64,000 nucleotides of DNA, from NCBI RefSeq assembly GCF_024734075.1, contig NZ_CP102850.1:3100001-3164000 (forward strand), given 5' to 3'. The DNA is from Gordonia mangrovi (GTDB lineage Bacteria; Actinomycetota; Actinomycetes; Mycobacteriales; Mycobacteriaceae). The position numbers and the translations under genes are program-made. This document shows, in pieces, positions 8,434 through 17,439 of the stretch. The notes under the pieces were generated by a model. That model was not told the origin of the DNA. It saw nothing but the letters and a program-made list of their open reading frames with translations, and did not search any database. The first letter of the stretch is position 1; every line of letters starts with the position of its first letter.

Positions 8434-8997
8434 ATGGAGCAAGAAATAGATGCGGTCGTCCGCCAGCGGATCCGTGGCCTGCGGGTGGCCAAGGGGTGGA
8501 CATTGGACTCGCTGGCTGCACGCTGCTTCCTGAGTCCCTCGACGCTGAGCCGCATCGAGACCGGGCATCGGCGCGTGGCGCTCGACCAGCTGGTGCCGAT
8601 CGCTCGCGCCCTGGGCACCACACTCGATCAGCTCGTCGAACCGTCGAACGACGAGGATGTGGTCATCCGTCCCGAGCCGCATCGGACCGCGGGGATGACC
8701 ATGTGGAAGTTGTCGCGGGATCAGACTCCGGGCGGCGTCGCGGTGGCCAAGATGCGGATCACCGAGGAACACATCGTGGACCCGAACAACCTGGGCGTAC
8801 ACCCCGGGCGTGAATGGTTCACGGTCATCTCCGGGACCATTCGGTTGTACCTCGGGGAGCGGGTGATCCTCATCCCGCCCGGCCAGGCGGCGGAGTTCTC
8901 CACGATGGTGCCGCACGGGATGGCGGCGGTCGACGGGCCGGCGGAGATCGTGTCGATCTTCGACCACGAAGGTGAGCGAGCTCACCTGCCCGGCTGA
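8434..8997 (+). CDS. XRE family HTH regulator with C-terminal cupin
   Basis: 187 aa. Residues about 8-65 are an XRE/HTH_3 domain (RQRIRGLRVAKGWTLDSLAA, SPSTLSRIETGHRRV, RALGTTLDQLV). A RmlC-like cupin follows at about 110-180 (HPGREWFTVISGTIRLYLGE, IPPGQAAEFSTMVPHGM). This architecture belongs to small-molecule-responsive repressors and activators that often control the divergent operon. Here that is the His-rich methyltransferase and CPYC flavoprotein. The ATG at 8434 gives the usual short N-terminus before the HTH; an earlier ATG at 8407 would add nine residues. The effector is unknown. Confidence 0.88.
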   Translation: MEQEIDAVVRQRIRGLRVAKGWTLDSLAARCFLSPSTLSRIETGHRRVALDQLVPIARALGTTLDQLVEPSNDEDVVIRPEPHRTAGMTMWKLSRDQTPGGVAVAKMRITEEHIVDPNNLGVHPGREWFTVISGTIRLYLGERVILIPPGQAAEFSTMVPHGMAAVDGPAEIVSIFDHEGERAHLPG

Positions 8998-9070
8998 GGC
9001 GAGGTTTTCAGCCACATCACAGCTGGCAGAGGGGGTTTTCCGGACACTCGCTCGGTAGGCTTGGGACGTT

Positions 9071-10336
9071 ATGACTGCGCAACCCCACCTCACCCGTCGC
9101 ACTGTCCTTGTCGCCGCCGGCCTCGGGGCCGTCGGCGTGGCTGCGGCCGCGTGTTCGGGCGGCGACTCCAGCACCGAGGACGCCGGGCCCAAAGAACCCA
9201 CCGTGACGTTGGTGTTCACGCCCTCGCTCGACTCCGAGGACGCGCCCAATCCGACCGACACCTTCTCCGTGAAGGCCGAGAACGGGCAGCTCAATCCCGA
9301 TATCAAGCTGCTCAACCCGAACGGCAAGGTGGTCGAGGGCTCGATGTCGGAGGACCGGACCACCTTCACCATCACCGAACCGCTCGGCTACGGCTCGGAG
9401 TACACGTGGCAGGGCAGTGCGATCGGCGCCGACCGGGTCACCGCCGCGGTCAGCGGCTCGTTCACCACATTGGCGCCGAATTCACAGATCAACGTCGTGG
9501 TGAACATCGGCGATGGTCAGGAGGTCGGTATCGCGGCGCCGATCATCCTGAAATTCAATGCGACGGTCGAGGACAAGGAAGCGGTCGAGAAGGCGCTGAG
9601 CGTCACCACCGAACCGGAGACGGAGGGCGCCTGGGCCTGGCTCGGCGAGGACAACGGTTCGCGGGTGCACTGGCGGCCCAAAGAGTATTGGGTGCCCGGC
9701 ACCACAGTGCATATGTCGGCCAAGCTGTACGGCGTCGATCATGGCGGCGGCGCCTACGGTGCCGCAGATGTGACCAGTGACTTCGGCATCGGCCGCTCGC
9801 AGATCGTCAAGGCGGAGTCATCGTCACATCAGATCGTGGTGGTGCGCGACGGTGCCGTGTTGATGACGCTGCCCTGCAGCTACGGCGAGGGCGACCTCGA
9901 TCGCAACGTCACCCGCTCCGGCATCCATGTGGTGACCGAGAAGTACGAGGACTTCTACATGAGCAACCCTGCGGCGGGGTACTTCAACATTCGGGAACGA
10001 TTCGCCGTCCGCATCTCCAACAACGGCGAGTTCATTCATGCCAACCCGGAAACCATTGGGGTGCAAGGGTCATCGAATGTCACCAACGGGTGTATCAATC
10101 TGTCGCTGGAAAACGCGCAGCGCTATTTCGACACCGCGGTCTACGGCGATCCGGTGGAGGTGACCGGAACCCGGATCGCGTTGTCCGAGGCCGACGGCGA
10201 CATCTTCGACTGGATCTTCGACTGGGACACCTGGACCGGGATGTCGGCGATCCAGGGTGATCCCGATCAGGTCGATGCGCCCGCGACGCCGTCGGGTGCG
10301 CCGACCTCGGCGGCACCGGCCCCCGCCGGCAACTGA
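9071..10336 (+). CDS. L,D-transpeptidase (YkuD) lipoprotein
   Basis: 421 aa. An N-terminal signal peptide with twin Arg (LTRRTVLVAAGLGAVG) ends in a lipobox with Cys28 (VAAAAC). Two immunoglobulin-like domains follow (about 45-240), then the YkuD catalytic domain. The catalytic segment runs from His323 (EFIHANPETIG) to Cys341 in VTNGCINLS, so the usual SHGC reads TNGC, a variant known within the family. L,D-transpeptidases form 3-3 meso-diaminopimelate cross-links in mycobacterial-type peptidoglycan and resist most beta-lactams except carbapenems. The product should be anchored on the outer face of the membrane. The tail is Pro/Ala-rich. Confidence 0.92.
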   Translation: MTAQPHLTRRTVLVAAGLGAVGVAAAACSGGDSSTEDAGPKEPTVTLVFTPSLDSEDAPNPTDTFSVKAENGQLNPDIKLLNPNGKVVEGSMSEDRTTFTITEPLGYGSEYTWQGSAIGADRVTAAVSGSFTTLAPNSQINVVVNIGDGQEVGIAAPIILKFNATVEDKEAVEKALSVTTEPETEGAWAWLGEDNGSRVHWRPKEYWVPGTTVHMSAKLYGVDHGGGAYGAADVTSDFGIGRSQIVKAESSSHQIVVVRDGAVLMTLPCSYGEGDLDRNVTRSGIHVVTEKYEDFYMSNPAAGYFNIRERFAVRISNNGEFIHANPETIGVQGSSNVTNGCINLSLENAQRYFDTAVYGDPVEVTGTRIALSEADGDIFDWIFDWDTWTGMSAIQGDPDQVDAPATPSGAPTSAAPAPAGN

Positions 10337-10375
10337 ACTGAGTTTGTCGTTGCGGCGGAGGGTCCTTCGTGATGC

Positions 10376-11143
10376 CTACCCCGTCTTGATGTTCCGCCGC
10401 GCCGACGCCTGGTCACGCGGCTTGAGGATGATCTGGTCCAGGTCGACGTGCGGTGGTCGCGAGGCGACGAAGCCGACCACCTCTGCCACGTCCTCGGCCG
10501 TCAGCGGCGTCAGACCCTCATAGACCGCGTCGGCGCGCTCCCGGTCCCCGCCGAAACGCACCAGGGAGAACTCGGTCTCGACCATGCCGGGCGCGATCTC
10601 GGTGAGGCGCACGGGCTTTCCGAGAAGTTCGTAGCGCAGCGTGCGATGCAGCACCCCCTGCGCGTGCTTCGCCGAGGTGTATCCGGCGCCGTTGTCGTAG
10701 GCCTCGAGGGCCGCGATCGAGGTGATCGTGACGATGAGGCCGTCGCCCGAGGCGATGAGCGCGGGGAGCAGCGCCTTGGTGATCCGCAGCGTGCCGAGGA
10801 CGTTGGTCTCGTACATCCAGCGCCAGTCGTCGAGGTCGGCGGTGGCGACCGGATCGAGGCCCTTGGCGCCGCCGGCATTGTTGATCAGCACATGGACGGT
10901 GTCGAGTCCCGCGACGAACTCCGCCACCGAAGCCTCGTCGGTGACGTCGAGGCGACGGCCGGTGCCGCCGATCTCGGCAGCCAGATCGTCGATCAACTCG
11001 GTACGCCGGGCGCCGAGCACCACGTGATAGCCCTGCGAGGCGAGTTGACGTGCGGTTGCCGCGCCGATCCCCGAACTCGCGCCGGTCACCACCGCGATCC
11101 GGCGTTCGGTGACCGTCGTGCCGGGTTCGGGAGAGCTGCTCAT
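10376..11143 (-). CDS. short-chain dehydrogenase/reductase
   Basis: 255 aa classical SDR. The cofactor motif TGASSGIGAATA (about 20-31), the NNAG motif (LINNAGGAKG, about 91), catalytic Ser in VTITSIAAL, and YTSAK (Tyr and Lys, about 155-159) are all present. An Arg-rich turn after the second strand (GARRTEL) suggests NADP(H) preference. The substrate cannot be told; mycobacterial relatives are annotated only as oxidoreductases. The upstream region, shared with the divergent ROK regulator, contains a 161-bp inverted-repeat element that must carry or displace the promoter. Confidence 0.9.
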   Translation of the reverse strand: MSSSPEPGTTVTERRIAVVTGASSGIGAATARQLASQGYHVVLGARRTELIDDLAAEIGGTGRRLDVTDEASVAEFVAGLDTVHVLINNAGGAKGLDPVATADLDDWRWMYETNVLGTLRITKALLPALIASGDGLIVTITSIAALEAYDNGAGYTSAKHAQGVLHRTLRYELLGKPVRLTEIAPGMVETEFSLVRFGGDRERADAVYEGLTPLTAEDVAEVVGFVASRPPHVDLDQIILKPRDQASARRNIKTG

Positions 11144-11175
11144 GACCTCAGCTTAGCGACGGCCCGGCGTTGCCA

Positions 11176-11336
11176 AGTGGTGCTGTTCGTAAGTTCGTCC
11201 GGGGTGTTCGGTGGAGCGATGGGCGACTGGCAAGGCGGAGGAGGGAGCGATGACAGCGTCATCGTGACCGACGACAACGCGGCCAGTCGCCCATCGAACG
11301 CCGAAGACACCCGACGAACTTACGGACAGGACCACT
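11176..11336. repeat. 161-bp element with about 54-bp imperfect inverted repeats
   Basis: The left arm (11176-11230) and the reverse complement of the right arm (11283-11336) match over most of their length. Exact shared blocks include CGTAAGTTCGTC and CGATGGGCGACTGG. The 52-bp centre contains the smaller palindrome GATGACAGCGTCATC. It fills almost the whole divergent SDR/ROK intergenic region. It codes for nothing convincing and has no clear target-site duplication. It could be a MITE-like element or an extended regulatory palindrome. Confidence 0.7.
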
Positions 11337-11347
11337 AAGTTTGGTGC

Positions 11348-12490
11348 ATGTCGTCGACCGGAGTCGTACCCGCGGCCCTGCAGGTCGGCTCCACGCCCGC
11401 TGCCGCCGTCCTGCACGCCATCCGGGTCAGTGGCCCGGTGACACGCGACCACCTCTCCGCCGCCACCGCGTTGTCGCCGGCCACCATCAACCGCCAGGTC
11501 GCGGCACTGGCCCGAGCGGGATTGATCGTCGACCGGCCCGATCTGGTCGACCCGGGCGGCATCGGCCGGCCCAAACATCCGCTGACCATCGACCGGGACA
11601 CCCTGTGCGTCGCCGGGATGCACATCGGTGCGCGGCGAACCCTGCTGGCGATCGCCGACCTCGGCGGCCGGACGCTGTACAGCCACGCGGTGCTCACCCC
11701 GCGCGACGAAGCGGCCGTCGGTGACCTCTGCGACCAACTGCGCGCGCTCGCCGACCGGTTCAGCGGTCGCCGGCTGCTCTGGGGCGGAGTGGCCGCCGGT
11801 GGTGTGGTCGACGCGGCCACCGGATGTATCGACCATCCGGTCCTCGGCTGGCAGCGCGTCCCGGTGGGGCAGATGCTGGCCTCCGCCCTCGGCGTTCCGG
11901 TGTCGGTGGGCGAGCACGTGCAGGCGATGGCGGCCGCCGAGCTGCTGCTGAGCTCTCCGCAAGAGATCGTCGGCACTGGTCTGTTCTTCTACGCCCGCGA
12001 GACCGTCGGCATGGCGATGTCGGTGGACGGGAAGGTGCTGATGCCGCGCCGCGGTGCCGGCTCGATTGCCCACCTACCGGTCGTCGCGCCACGTCTCGCG
12101 CCGTGGGAGCGGCCGGTGCTGCAGGATGTGATCGGCCGGGCCGCCGCGCAGCAGGCCGCCCGACGGCTCGGCGTCGAGGAGAACGCATCGGTGATCGTCG
12201 ATGAGCGAGCCGACGTGCTCGGCGGCGTGGTCGCGACGCTGCGCGATGTTCTCAACCCGGACGGCATCATCGTGGCCGGTGATGCCTTCGCCGCCCATCC
12301 GCATGGGCTGGCACCTGTGCAGGCCGCATTCGATGCCGCGACCACGATTGCTCGTCCGCTCGAGATCTCCCCATCGCAGTTCGGGTTGCGTGTGCAGGAG
12401 AGCGCAGCCGTGGTGATGGCGCTCAGCGTGATCTATGCCGACCCCGTCGCCGCGACCACCGATCATCCATCGCCTACCGTTGGGGCATGA
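11348..12490 (+). CDS. ROK family transcriptional regulator (NagC/XylR-like)
   Basis: 380 aa. An N-terminal winged helix (about 18-75, VTRDHLSAATALSPATINRQ) precedes a ROK sugar-kinase-like domain (GMHIGARRTLLAIADLGGR, GGVAAGGVVDAATG, VGTGLFFYARETVGMAM). The zinc-binding CxCGxxGC motif of most ROK proteins is absent; the equivalent stretch reads GAGSIAHLPVVAPRLAP. The phosphoacceptor environment is also degenerate, so a sugar-kinase activity is unlikely. Probable role: sugar- or ligand-responsive repressor. Its stop overlaps the transglutaminase start as ATGA, and it is divergent from the SDR gene. Confidence 0.82.
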   Translation: MSSTGVVPAALQVGSTPAAAVLHAIRVSGPVTRDHLSAATALSPATINRQVAALARAGLIVDRPDLVDPGGIGRPKHPLTIDRDTLCVAGMHIGARRTLLAIADLGGRTLYSHAVLTPRDEAAVGDLCDQLRALADRFSGRRLLWGGVAAGGVVDAATGCIDHPVLGWQRVPVGQMLASALGVPVSVGEHVQAMAAAELLLSSPQEIVGTGLFFYARETVGMAMSVDGKVLMPRRGAGSIAHLPVVAPRLAPWERPVLQDVIGRAAAQQAARRLGVEENASVIVDERADVLGGVVATLRDVLNPDGIIVAGDAFAAHPHGLAPVQAAFDAATTIARPLEISPSQFGLRVQESAAVVMALSVIYADPVAATTDHPSPTVGA

Positions 12491-13299
12491 CCACAGCCAC
12501 GCGCGATGTCTCCGCCAACCTCGAGGTGAATGTCACCGCCGCGACGGAACTCGAATTCCAGATCACCGTGGCGAAGTTGCCTGGGCTCACCCTCACCGAG
12601 GAACTGTCGATGACCGTCGACGGTGAGCCCATTCAACCCGAGGAGATCGTCGGCGAGCACGGGTCTCGCATCCACCGCATCCAGGTCGAGTCCGGTTTGG
12701 TGGTGGTCGACTACTCGGCCTCGGTCACCACGCCGGCCGAGCCCATCGCGGTGGAGGTCACCGACCACTCGATCTATCTGCGCCCCAGTCGATATGCTGA
12801 GGCCGACAAGTTCTTCGGGTTCGCTGCCGGCCAGTTCGACATCAATTTGCCCCCGGGTGAACTGCTACAACAGGTGGCCGCCTACGTCGAGGACCGGCTC
12901 AGCTACATCCCCGGCGCCAGTGATCCCATCGACGGCGCTGCCGACACCCTGCTCGCCAATGCCGGGGTATGTCGCGACTACGCACATCTCGTGGTGGCCC
13001 TGCTGCGTGCCCTGAACATCCCCGCCCGGCTCGTGGCCGTATACGCACCGGGCTGCGACCCGATGGATTTCCATGCGGTCGCCGAGGCGCTCATCGACGG
13101 ACAGTGGGTGGCGGTCGACGCCACCGGTCTGGCGCCGCGGCAGAGCCTGGTGCGGATCGCGACCGGCCGCGACGCCGCGGACACGGCATTCCTGGACAAC
13201 CACCGCGGCACCATCAACCTGAACTCCTACAAGGTGACCGCCGTGGTGGCCGGAGACTTGCCGACCGACACCGGAGAGGCCCGAATCGGGATCGGCTGA
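12487..13299 (+). CDS. transglutaminase-like family protein
   Basis: 270 aa with an N-terminal beta-rich domain (about 1-125, transglut_N-like) and a transglutaminase-like core. The Cys-His-Asp triad is visible: Cys in NAGVCRDYAHLVVA, His in PMDFHAVAEALIDG, and Asp in WVAVDATGLAPR. This is the bacterial cysteine-protease/amidase type with the VDATG signature. No signal peptide, so probably cytoplasmic. Actinobacterial relatives accompany circularly permuted ATP-grasp/alpha-E proteins, which are absent here. It is translationally coupled to the ROK regulator, an uncommon pairing. The real substrate is unknown. Confidence 0.88.
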   Translation: MTTATRDVSANLEVNVTAATELEFQITVAKLPGLTLTEELSMTVDGEPIQPEEIVGEHGSRIHRIQVESGLVVVDYSASVTTPAEPIAVEVTDHSIYLRPSRYAEADKFFGFAAGQFDINLPPGELLQQVAAYVEDRLSYIPGASDPIDGAADTLLANAGVCRDYAHLVVALLRALNIPARLVAVYAPGCDPMDFHAVAEALIDGQWVAVDATGLAPRQSLVRIATGRDAADTAFLDNHRGTINLNSYKVTAVVAGDLPTDTGEARIGIG

Positions 13300-13312
13300 G
13301 CGCCGCCCCGGA

Positions 13313-13356
13313 TTTGTAGTACGAACCGGCGCGCTGGCGCCGGTTCGTACTACAAG
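13313..13356. terminator. conserved convergent-gene hairpin, copy 2
   Basis: Stem 13316-13332 pairs perfectly with 13337-13353 around GCTG and extends 2-3 pairs through flanking T/A bases. It lies between the convergent transglutaminase and otsB genes. The stem sequence GTAGTACGAACCGGCG is shared with the copies at 4811 and 30916. The otsB stop codon (13350-13352) lies inside the right arm. Confidence 0.75.
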
Positions 13357-14135
13357 AGCTTCGCCTCCCGCCGCCGCGCCACGATGAACTCGAGAACCGT
13401 TGCGACGTCGTCGGTGTCACCGATCCGATGGGTCGCGATGGTGTCGCCCGCGCCGACCTTGATGCTGACGTCGCCGCGGTCGGGATCGAGATGGGCGAAC
13501 GCCTTCTCGTCGGTCACATCATCGCCGAGGTACACCACGGCATCGGCACCGACCCGTTCGCGGAGCACGTCGAGGGCGTGGCCCTTGCTGGTCTCGATGA
13601 CGGCCAGCTCGATGACCTCTTTGCCCTCGGTGACCTGCACACCGGGCCACGTCGCGGGCCCCGAGCGCGCCTTGTCCAGCGCCACCTCGGCGTCGGCCGG
13701 CGCGGCGTTGCGGACGTGCAGGACCGTGCTGGCGGGTTTGGTCTCCACCCGTGAGCCCGGATGATCGGCTGCGATGGAACGCAATTCGGCGATCAGCCGG
13801 TTCAGCAGCGCCCGGTGGGCATCGGTGATCTCGTCGACGAAGCCGGTGTCGAACTCGCTGCCGTGGCTGCCGATCAGGGTCACCGGCCCCGACAGCCCCG
13901 ACAACTCGGCCAAGACCGCCAACTCCCGGCCCGACACCACCGCGGCAGCCGTATCGGTCAGGACGGCGGCCGCTTCGATGGCGGCGACCGACGCCGGGTT
14001 GGGTACCGCATCCTCCGGGCGCGACACCAGCGGTGACATACAGCCGTCGTAGTCGGAGGCGACCAGCAGCGTCGGAACCGAGGTGGCAGCGGTCAGCGAC
14101 TCCCGCAGCTGGGCGGGAATGCCCGTGGCACTCAT
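13350..14135 (-). CDS. otsB: trehalose-6-phosphate phosphatase
   Basis: 261-aa HAD-superfamily phosphatase that removes phosphate from trehalose 6-phosphate. HAD motif I is [14 protein letters not shown] near residue 28; the family usually has DFDGTL. Motif II is [20 protein letters not shown] marks the substrate region, and motif IV is [14 protein letters not shown]. Trehalose is the sugar carrier for mycolic acids in this bacterial group as well as a stress protectant. Its ATG overlaps the otsA stop as ATGA, so the two enzymes of the pathway are made together. The stop codon sits within the conserved terminator hairpin. Confidence 0.93.
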   Translation of the reverse strand: MSATGIPAQLRESLTAATSVPTLLVASDYDGCMSPLVSRPEDAVPNPASVAAIEAAAVLTDTAAAVVSGRELAVLAELSGLSGPVTLIGSHGSEFDTGFVDEITDAHRALLNRLIAELRSIAADHPGSRVETKPASTVLHVRNAAPADAEVALDKARSGPATWPGVQVTEGKEVIELAVIETSKGHALDVLRERVGADAVVYLGDDVTDEKAFAHLDPDRGDVSIKVGAGDTIATHRIGDTDDVATVLEFIVARRREAKLL

Positions 14136-15664
14136 GCGTCGCTGTCCGACGATTCCGCGCCACCCTGGACCAGATGCACCCCGCGGTTGGGGTCGACGGC
14201 GGTTTCGGTCACCGATGCCAATGTGCCCAGGAAGCTCTCGGCCCACTTGGCGACGTCGTGGGCGAGGACCTGGCGCCGCAGCGCCCGCATGCGTTTGCGG
14301 CCGTCCTCGGGGGTCTGCTGGACGGCCGCCTCGATGGCGTCCTTCACACCGTCGAGGTCGTACGGGTTGGCCTGGTACGCCGAGCGCAACTCGGCTGCGG
14401 CGCCGGTGAACTCGCTGAGCACCAGTGCGCCGCCGAGGTCGCTGCGGCAAGCCACGTACTCCTTGGCGACCAGGTTCATCCCGTCGCGCAGCGGCGTCAC
14501 CAGCATCACGTCGGCGGCGACGAAGAACGCGATCAATTCGTCACGGGGCACCGGCCGATGCAGGTACTGAACCACCGGCTGCCCGACACTGGCATAGGTG
14601 CCGTTGATGTTGCCGACCAGCTGCTCGATACCCGCGCGCATACGGACGTAGCTGTCGACACGTTCCCGGCTCGGCGTGGCCAGCTGGATCATCACGGTCT
14701 CGTCCGGATCGATCCGCTTCTCCGCCAGCAACTCGGAGAGGGCCTCGAGCCGTACGTCGATGCCCTTGGTGTAGTCGAGGCGGTCGACGCCGAGCATGAT
14801 GGTCTTCGGGTTGCCGAGTTCCTTGCGGATCTCGGCCGCGCGCCGACGGATCTCCTTGGACCGGGCCTTGGTGTCGAGGTCACCCGAATCGATCGAGATC
14901 GGGAAGGCGCCGACCCGGACCGTGCGGAACCCGACCTGCACCACACCGAAACGCGAACGCACGCCGACCGTGCCCTTGCTGGTCGCCTGTCCGGCCAGTC
15001 GTCGAGCGAGGAACAAGAAGTTCTGCGCGCCGCCGGGCAGGTGGAAGCCGATGAGGTCGGCGCCGAGCAGGCCCTCGACGATCTCGGTCCGCCAGGGCAG
15101 CTGCATGAACAGCTCGACCGGCGGGAACGGGATGTGCAGGAAGAACCCGATCTTGAGGTCGGGGCGCAGCATCCGCAACATCTTCGGGACGAGCTGCAGT
15201 TGGTAGTCCTGAATCCAGACGATCGCACCTTCGGCGGCGGCCTTGGCGGTCTCCTCGGCGAATCGTCGGTTCACCTCGACATAGGTGTTCCACCATTGCC
15301 GGTGATACTCGGGCTTGACCAGCACGTCGTGGTAGAGCGGCCACAGGGTCGCATTGGAGAAACCCTCGTAGTACTCCGCGATCTCCCGCGTGGACAACGG
15401 CACCGCGTGAATGTCGATGCCCTCGATGTCGGGGTTGTCGTCGGAGTCGGCGATACCCGACCAGCCCACCCACGCGCCGGTCTGCGAGCGCAGGATCGGT
15501 TCGAGTGCGGTGACCAGACCGCCCGGACTGCGCTTCCAGTTCACCGTGCCGTCGGGGAGGACCTCCTTGTCGACAGGCAGTCGGTTGGCGACGACGACGA
15601 ACTCGGCGTCACCGAAATGGTCGGCGGTGGTCCCGCCGTTGGACTCGTCCCCGGACCCCGCCAT
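14132..15664 (-). CDS. otsA: alpha,alpha-trehalose-phosphate synthase
   Basis: 510-aa GT20 enzyme joining a nucleotide-activated glucose to glucose 6-phosphate to give trehalose 6-phosphate. Conserved segments include [10 protein letters not shown], the Gly loop [38 protein letters not shown] (phosphate/nucleotide-sugar site) and [16 protein letters not shown] near the C-terminus. Length fits the actinobacterial enzymes. It is the middle gene of a three-gene unit: a 53-aa ORF ends 5 bp upstream and otsB overlaps downstream. The C-terminal 15 residues are acidic and probably disordered. Confidence 0.95.
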   Translation of the reverse strand: MAGSGDESNGGTTADHFGDAEFVVVANRLPVDKEVLPDGTVNWKRSPGGLVTALEPILRSQTGAWVGWSGIADSDDNPDIEGIDIHAVPLSTREIAEYYEGFSNATLWPLYHDVLVKPEYHRQWWNTYVEVNRRFAEETAKAAAEGAIVWIQDYQLQLVPKMLRMLRPDLKIGFFLHIPFPPVELFMQLPWRTEIVEGLLGADLIGFHLPGGAQNFLFLARRLAGQATSKGTVGVRSRFGVVQVGFRTVRVGAFPISIDSGDLDTKARSKEIRRRAAEIRKELGNPKTIMLGVDRLDYTKGIDVRLEALSELLAEKRIDPDETVMIQLATPSRERVDSYVRMRAGIEQLVGNINGTYASVGQPVVQYLHRPVPRDELIAFFVAADVMLVTPLRDGMNLVAKEYVACRSDLGGALVLSEFTGAAAELRSAYQANPYDLDGVKDAIEAAVQQTPEDGRKRMRALRRQVLAHDVAKWAESFLGTLASVTETAVDPNRGVHLVQGGAESSDSDA

Positions 15665-15669
15665 GCGTT

Positions 15670-15831
15670 TCAGGCGTTCTCGCCCGGTGCGATTCCCAGC
15701 ATCGACAAGAGCATCCGACACTCGTCGGCGTCGGTTGCATAGGCGGCGACGACGCGACGTGCGGAACTCGCTGTCTCGTCGGCTACCGGCTCCAACTCGT
15801 CGTCGGTGATGTCGGTGGTTTTCGCAGGCAT
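15670..15831 (-). CDS. small acidic protein upstream of otsA, function unknown
   Basis: 53-aa ORF starting [20 protein letters not shown] and ending [22 protein letters not shown] lies about 5 bases before the ATG and the stop is 5 bp before the otsA start, so it heads the otsA-otsB unit. The first half is acidic; the second half ([20 protein letters not shown]) could form one amphipathic helix carrying the single Cys. Position and the clear ribosome site make it likely to be real. I cannot assign a function; a regulatory or chaperone-like role toward OtsA is only a guess. Confidence 0.7.
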   Translation of the reverse strand: MPAKTTDITDDELEPVADETASSARRVVAAYATDADECRMLLSMLGIAPGENA

Positions 15832-15977
15832 TGCAGTCCTCTTGCTTCACAACGGTGAGCCGCCGGTGGTGACCGGCGACACGTGCACGACCGGCGTTGG
15901 TGCGCGCATGACGATGTTACCTGTTCGGCAAGCGGGCGCCGGTCACCCGTGCTCGGCGCCCCATCGCCGGCGCCACA

Positions 15978-17435
15978 TCACCGGCGACGGTATCCCTGCA
16001 GCCGGTTGCGCCGCAGCATCCCCATCCAGGCGGGACGTACGGGCATCTGCGGACGACGCAACGAGCGGGCGATGAACTCGCCGAGGGTCACCCCCGCCGC
16101 GAGTGCGGCGCCGATGCCGAGGGCGTTCATCATCCAGGTGATGCCGTCGAGGGTCTGATCGCCCAGCAAACCGTAGAGGGCGCGATAGACCGCGAGACCG
16201 GGCAGCAGTGGCGTGATGCCGGCAATGGCGACGACCAGCGGCGGGGTCAGTGCGCGGCGGGCCAGCAGACCGCCGACGAGACCGACCAGCGCCGCCGCGA
16301 CACCGTTGGCGAGCACGTCGCCCAACGCGGCCACGAAGCTGGCCGATGCCACGACAGCCGCACCGATCGCACCACCCATGAACGCCACCGGGAGCGCCCG
16401 CTTCTCCGCGTAGCTGGCCAATGCGAACGCGAACGCGGCGACCGCGCCGGCGAGGATTCGCACGGGGAGTTCGACAGCGGGGAAAGTGGTCTGCGGCGTA
16501 ATCGTCGGGAGATAGATCCCGGCATGCTCCAGCAGGCTGATCGCGATACCGACACCGCCGATGAGCCCACCGGTCATCAACAGCAACTCGAAAAAACGCG
16601 CGACACCCGTGATCGGCGCACCGGTGATCGCGTCCTGGACCGAGCCGACCAGCGACAACCCGGACAGCAACACCACGATGCCCGCGGCGATGACGAACGA
16701 CGGCATCAGATCGATCGACAGGTTGAGATTCTGGACGATGCCGAATGCGGCGGCGGCCGGGACCACCGCGATGAAACCGCCGACGAGCTGTTGGAAGAAC
16801 ACCGGGGTGCCGATCCGATTGAGGCGTCGGTTCACCACCACGATGACGACCGTGGTCACGAAGGCGAGCAGAGCGCCGAGTTCGGCGCCGCCGAGCAGCA
16901 CGGAGACGCCCGCAGCCATGAGACCCCAGGCGGCTGTCGCGACCCGGTGCGGATAGGGGTGCGGTGCGGTGATGATCTCGTCGACCATGCGGTGCGCCGA
17001 GGACGGCGTGATCGCCATGTCGCGGATACGGCGCACCAACCGGTCGATCTGGGCCAACCGGGTGAAGTCCATCGACCGGTAGTAGACCTGCTCCATCGTG
17101 GTGATCGGTGGCAACGTGGCCCCTCGGCGGGCGCTGACCACGATCGTGTTGTAGGTCACGTCGACATCGACGTCTTCGAGGCCGTAAACACCGCAGACGA
17201 AGGCGATCTGTTGTTGCGTGTCGATCGCCGCAGTACCCGAATCCAGTAGGACCGCACCGATCTTGGTGGCGAGATCGAGCACCTCGGTGATCGCCGCGAC
17301 ATCGAACCGGTCGATCGGCCTGCGCGGCGAGACCATGATGCTGCCCGGCTCGATCGTGTCGATCGTCGCCGGACGGTCCTCGATCAGCCGGACGGGGTTC
17401 AACCATCCCAACGCACGGCCGATATACTCGCGCAC
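15978..17435 (-). CDS. thrE: threonine/serine exporter, ThrE family
   Basis: 485 aa with the two ThrE halves. The soluble lead and N-terminal domain contain LATKIGAVLLDSGTAA, the region with the ThrE protease-like motif, then about five membrane spans. A C-terminal set of about five spans follows (from about 290, FFELLLMTGGLIGGVGIAIS). The family exports L-threonine and L-serine by proton antiport in Corynebacterium. The GTG start at 17435 lies only 4 bp from the 5' end of the divergent tRNA-Thr gene. If this start is right, its own promoter would have to lie within the tRNA gene. A start at the internal ATG 17336 is possible but shortens the protein. Confidence 0.88.
   Translation of the reverse strand: MREYIGRALGWLNPVRLIEDRPATIDTIEPGSIMVSPRRPIDRFDVAAITEVLDLATKIGAVLLDSGTAAIDTQQQIAFVCGVYGLEDVDVDVTYNTIVVSARRGATLPPITTMEQVYYRSMDFTRLAQIDRLVRRIRDMAITPSSAHRMVDEIITAPHPYPHRVATAAWGLMAAGVSVLLGGAELGALLAFVTTVVIVVVNRRLNRIGTPVFFQQLVGGFIAVVPAAAAFGIVQNLNLSIDLMPSFVIAAGIVVLLSGLSLVGSVQDAITGAPITGVARFFELLLMTGGLIGGVGIAISLLEHAGIYLPTITPQTTFPAVELPVRILAGAVAAFAFALASYAEKRALPVAFMGGAIGAAVVASASFVAALGDVLANGVAAALVGLVGGLLARRALTPPLVVAIAGITPLLPGLAVYRALYGLLGDQTLDGITWMMNALGIGAALAAGVTLGEFIARSLRRPQMPVRPAWMGMLRRNRLQGYRRR
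17423..17428 (+). promoter_or_regulatory. -10 element of the tRNA-Thr promoter
   Basis: TATACT lies 11 bases before the mature tRNA 5' end, with a weak -35 candidate (TTCAAC, 17398-17403) at 19-bp spacing. It falls within the thrE reading frame if thrE starts at 17435. Confidence 0.5.
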
Positions 17436-17439
17436 GCAT

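Noticed and set aside
14033..15742. Long plus-strand open frame opposite otsA/otsB
   Set aside because: It is the antisense shadow of two well-supported enzymes and has no family features.
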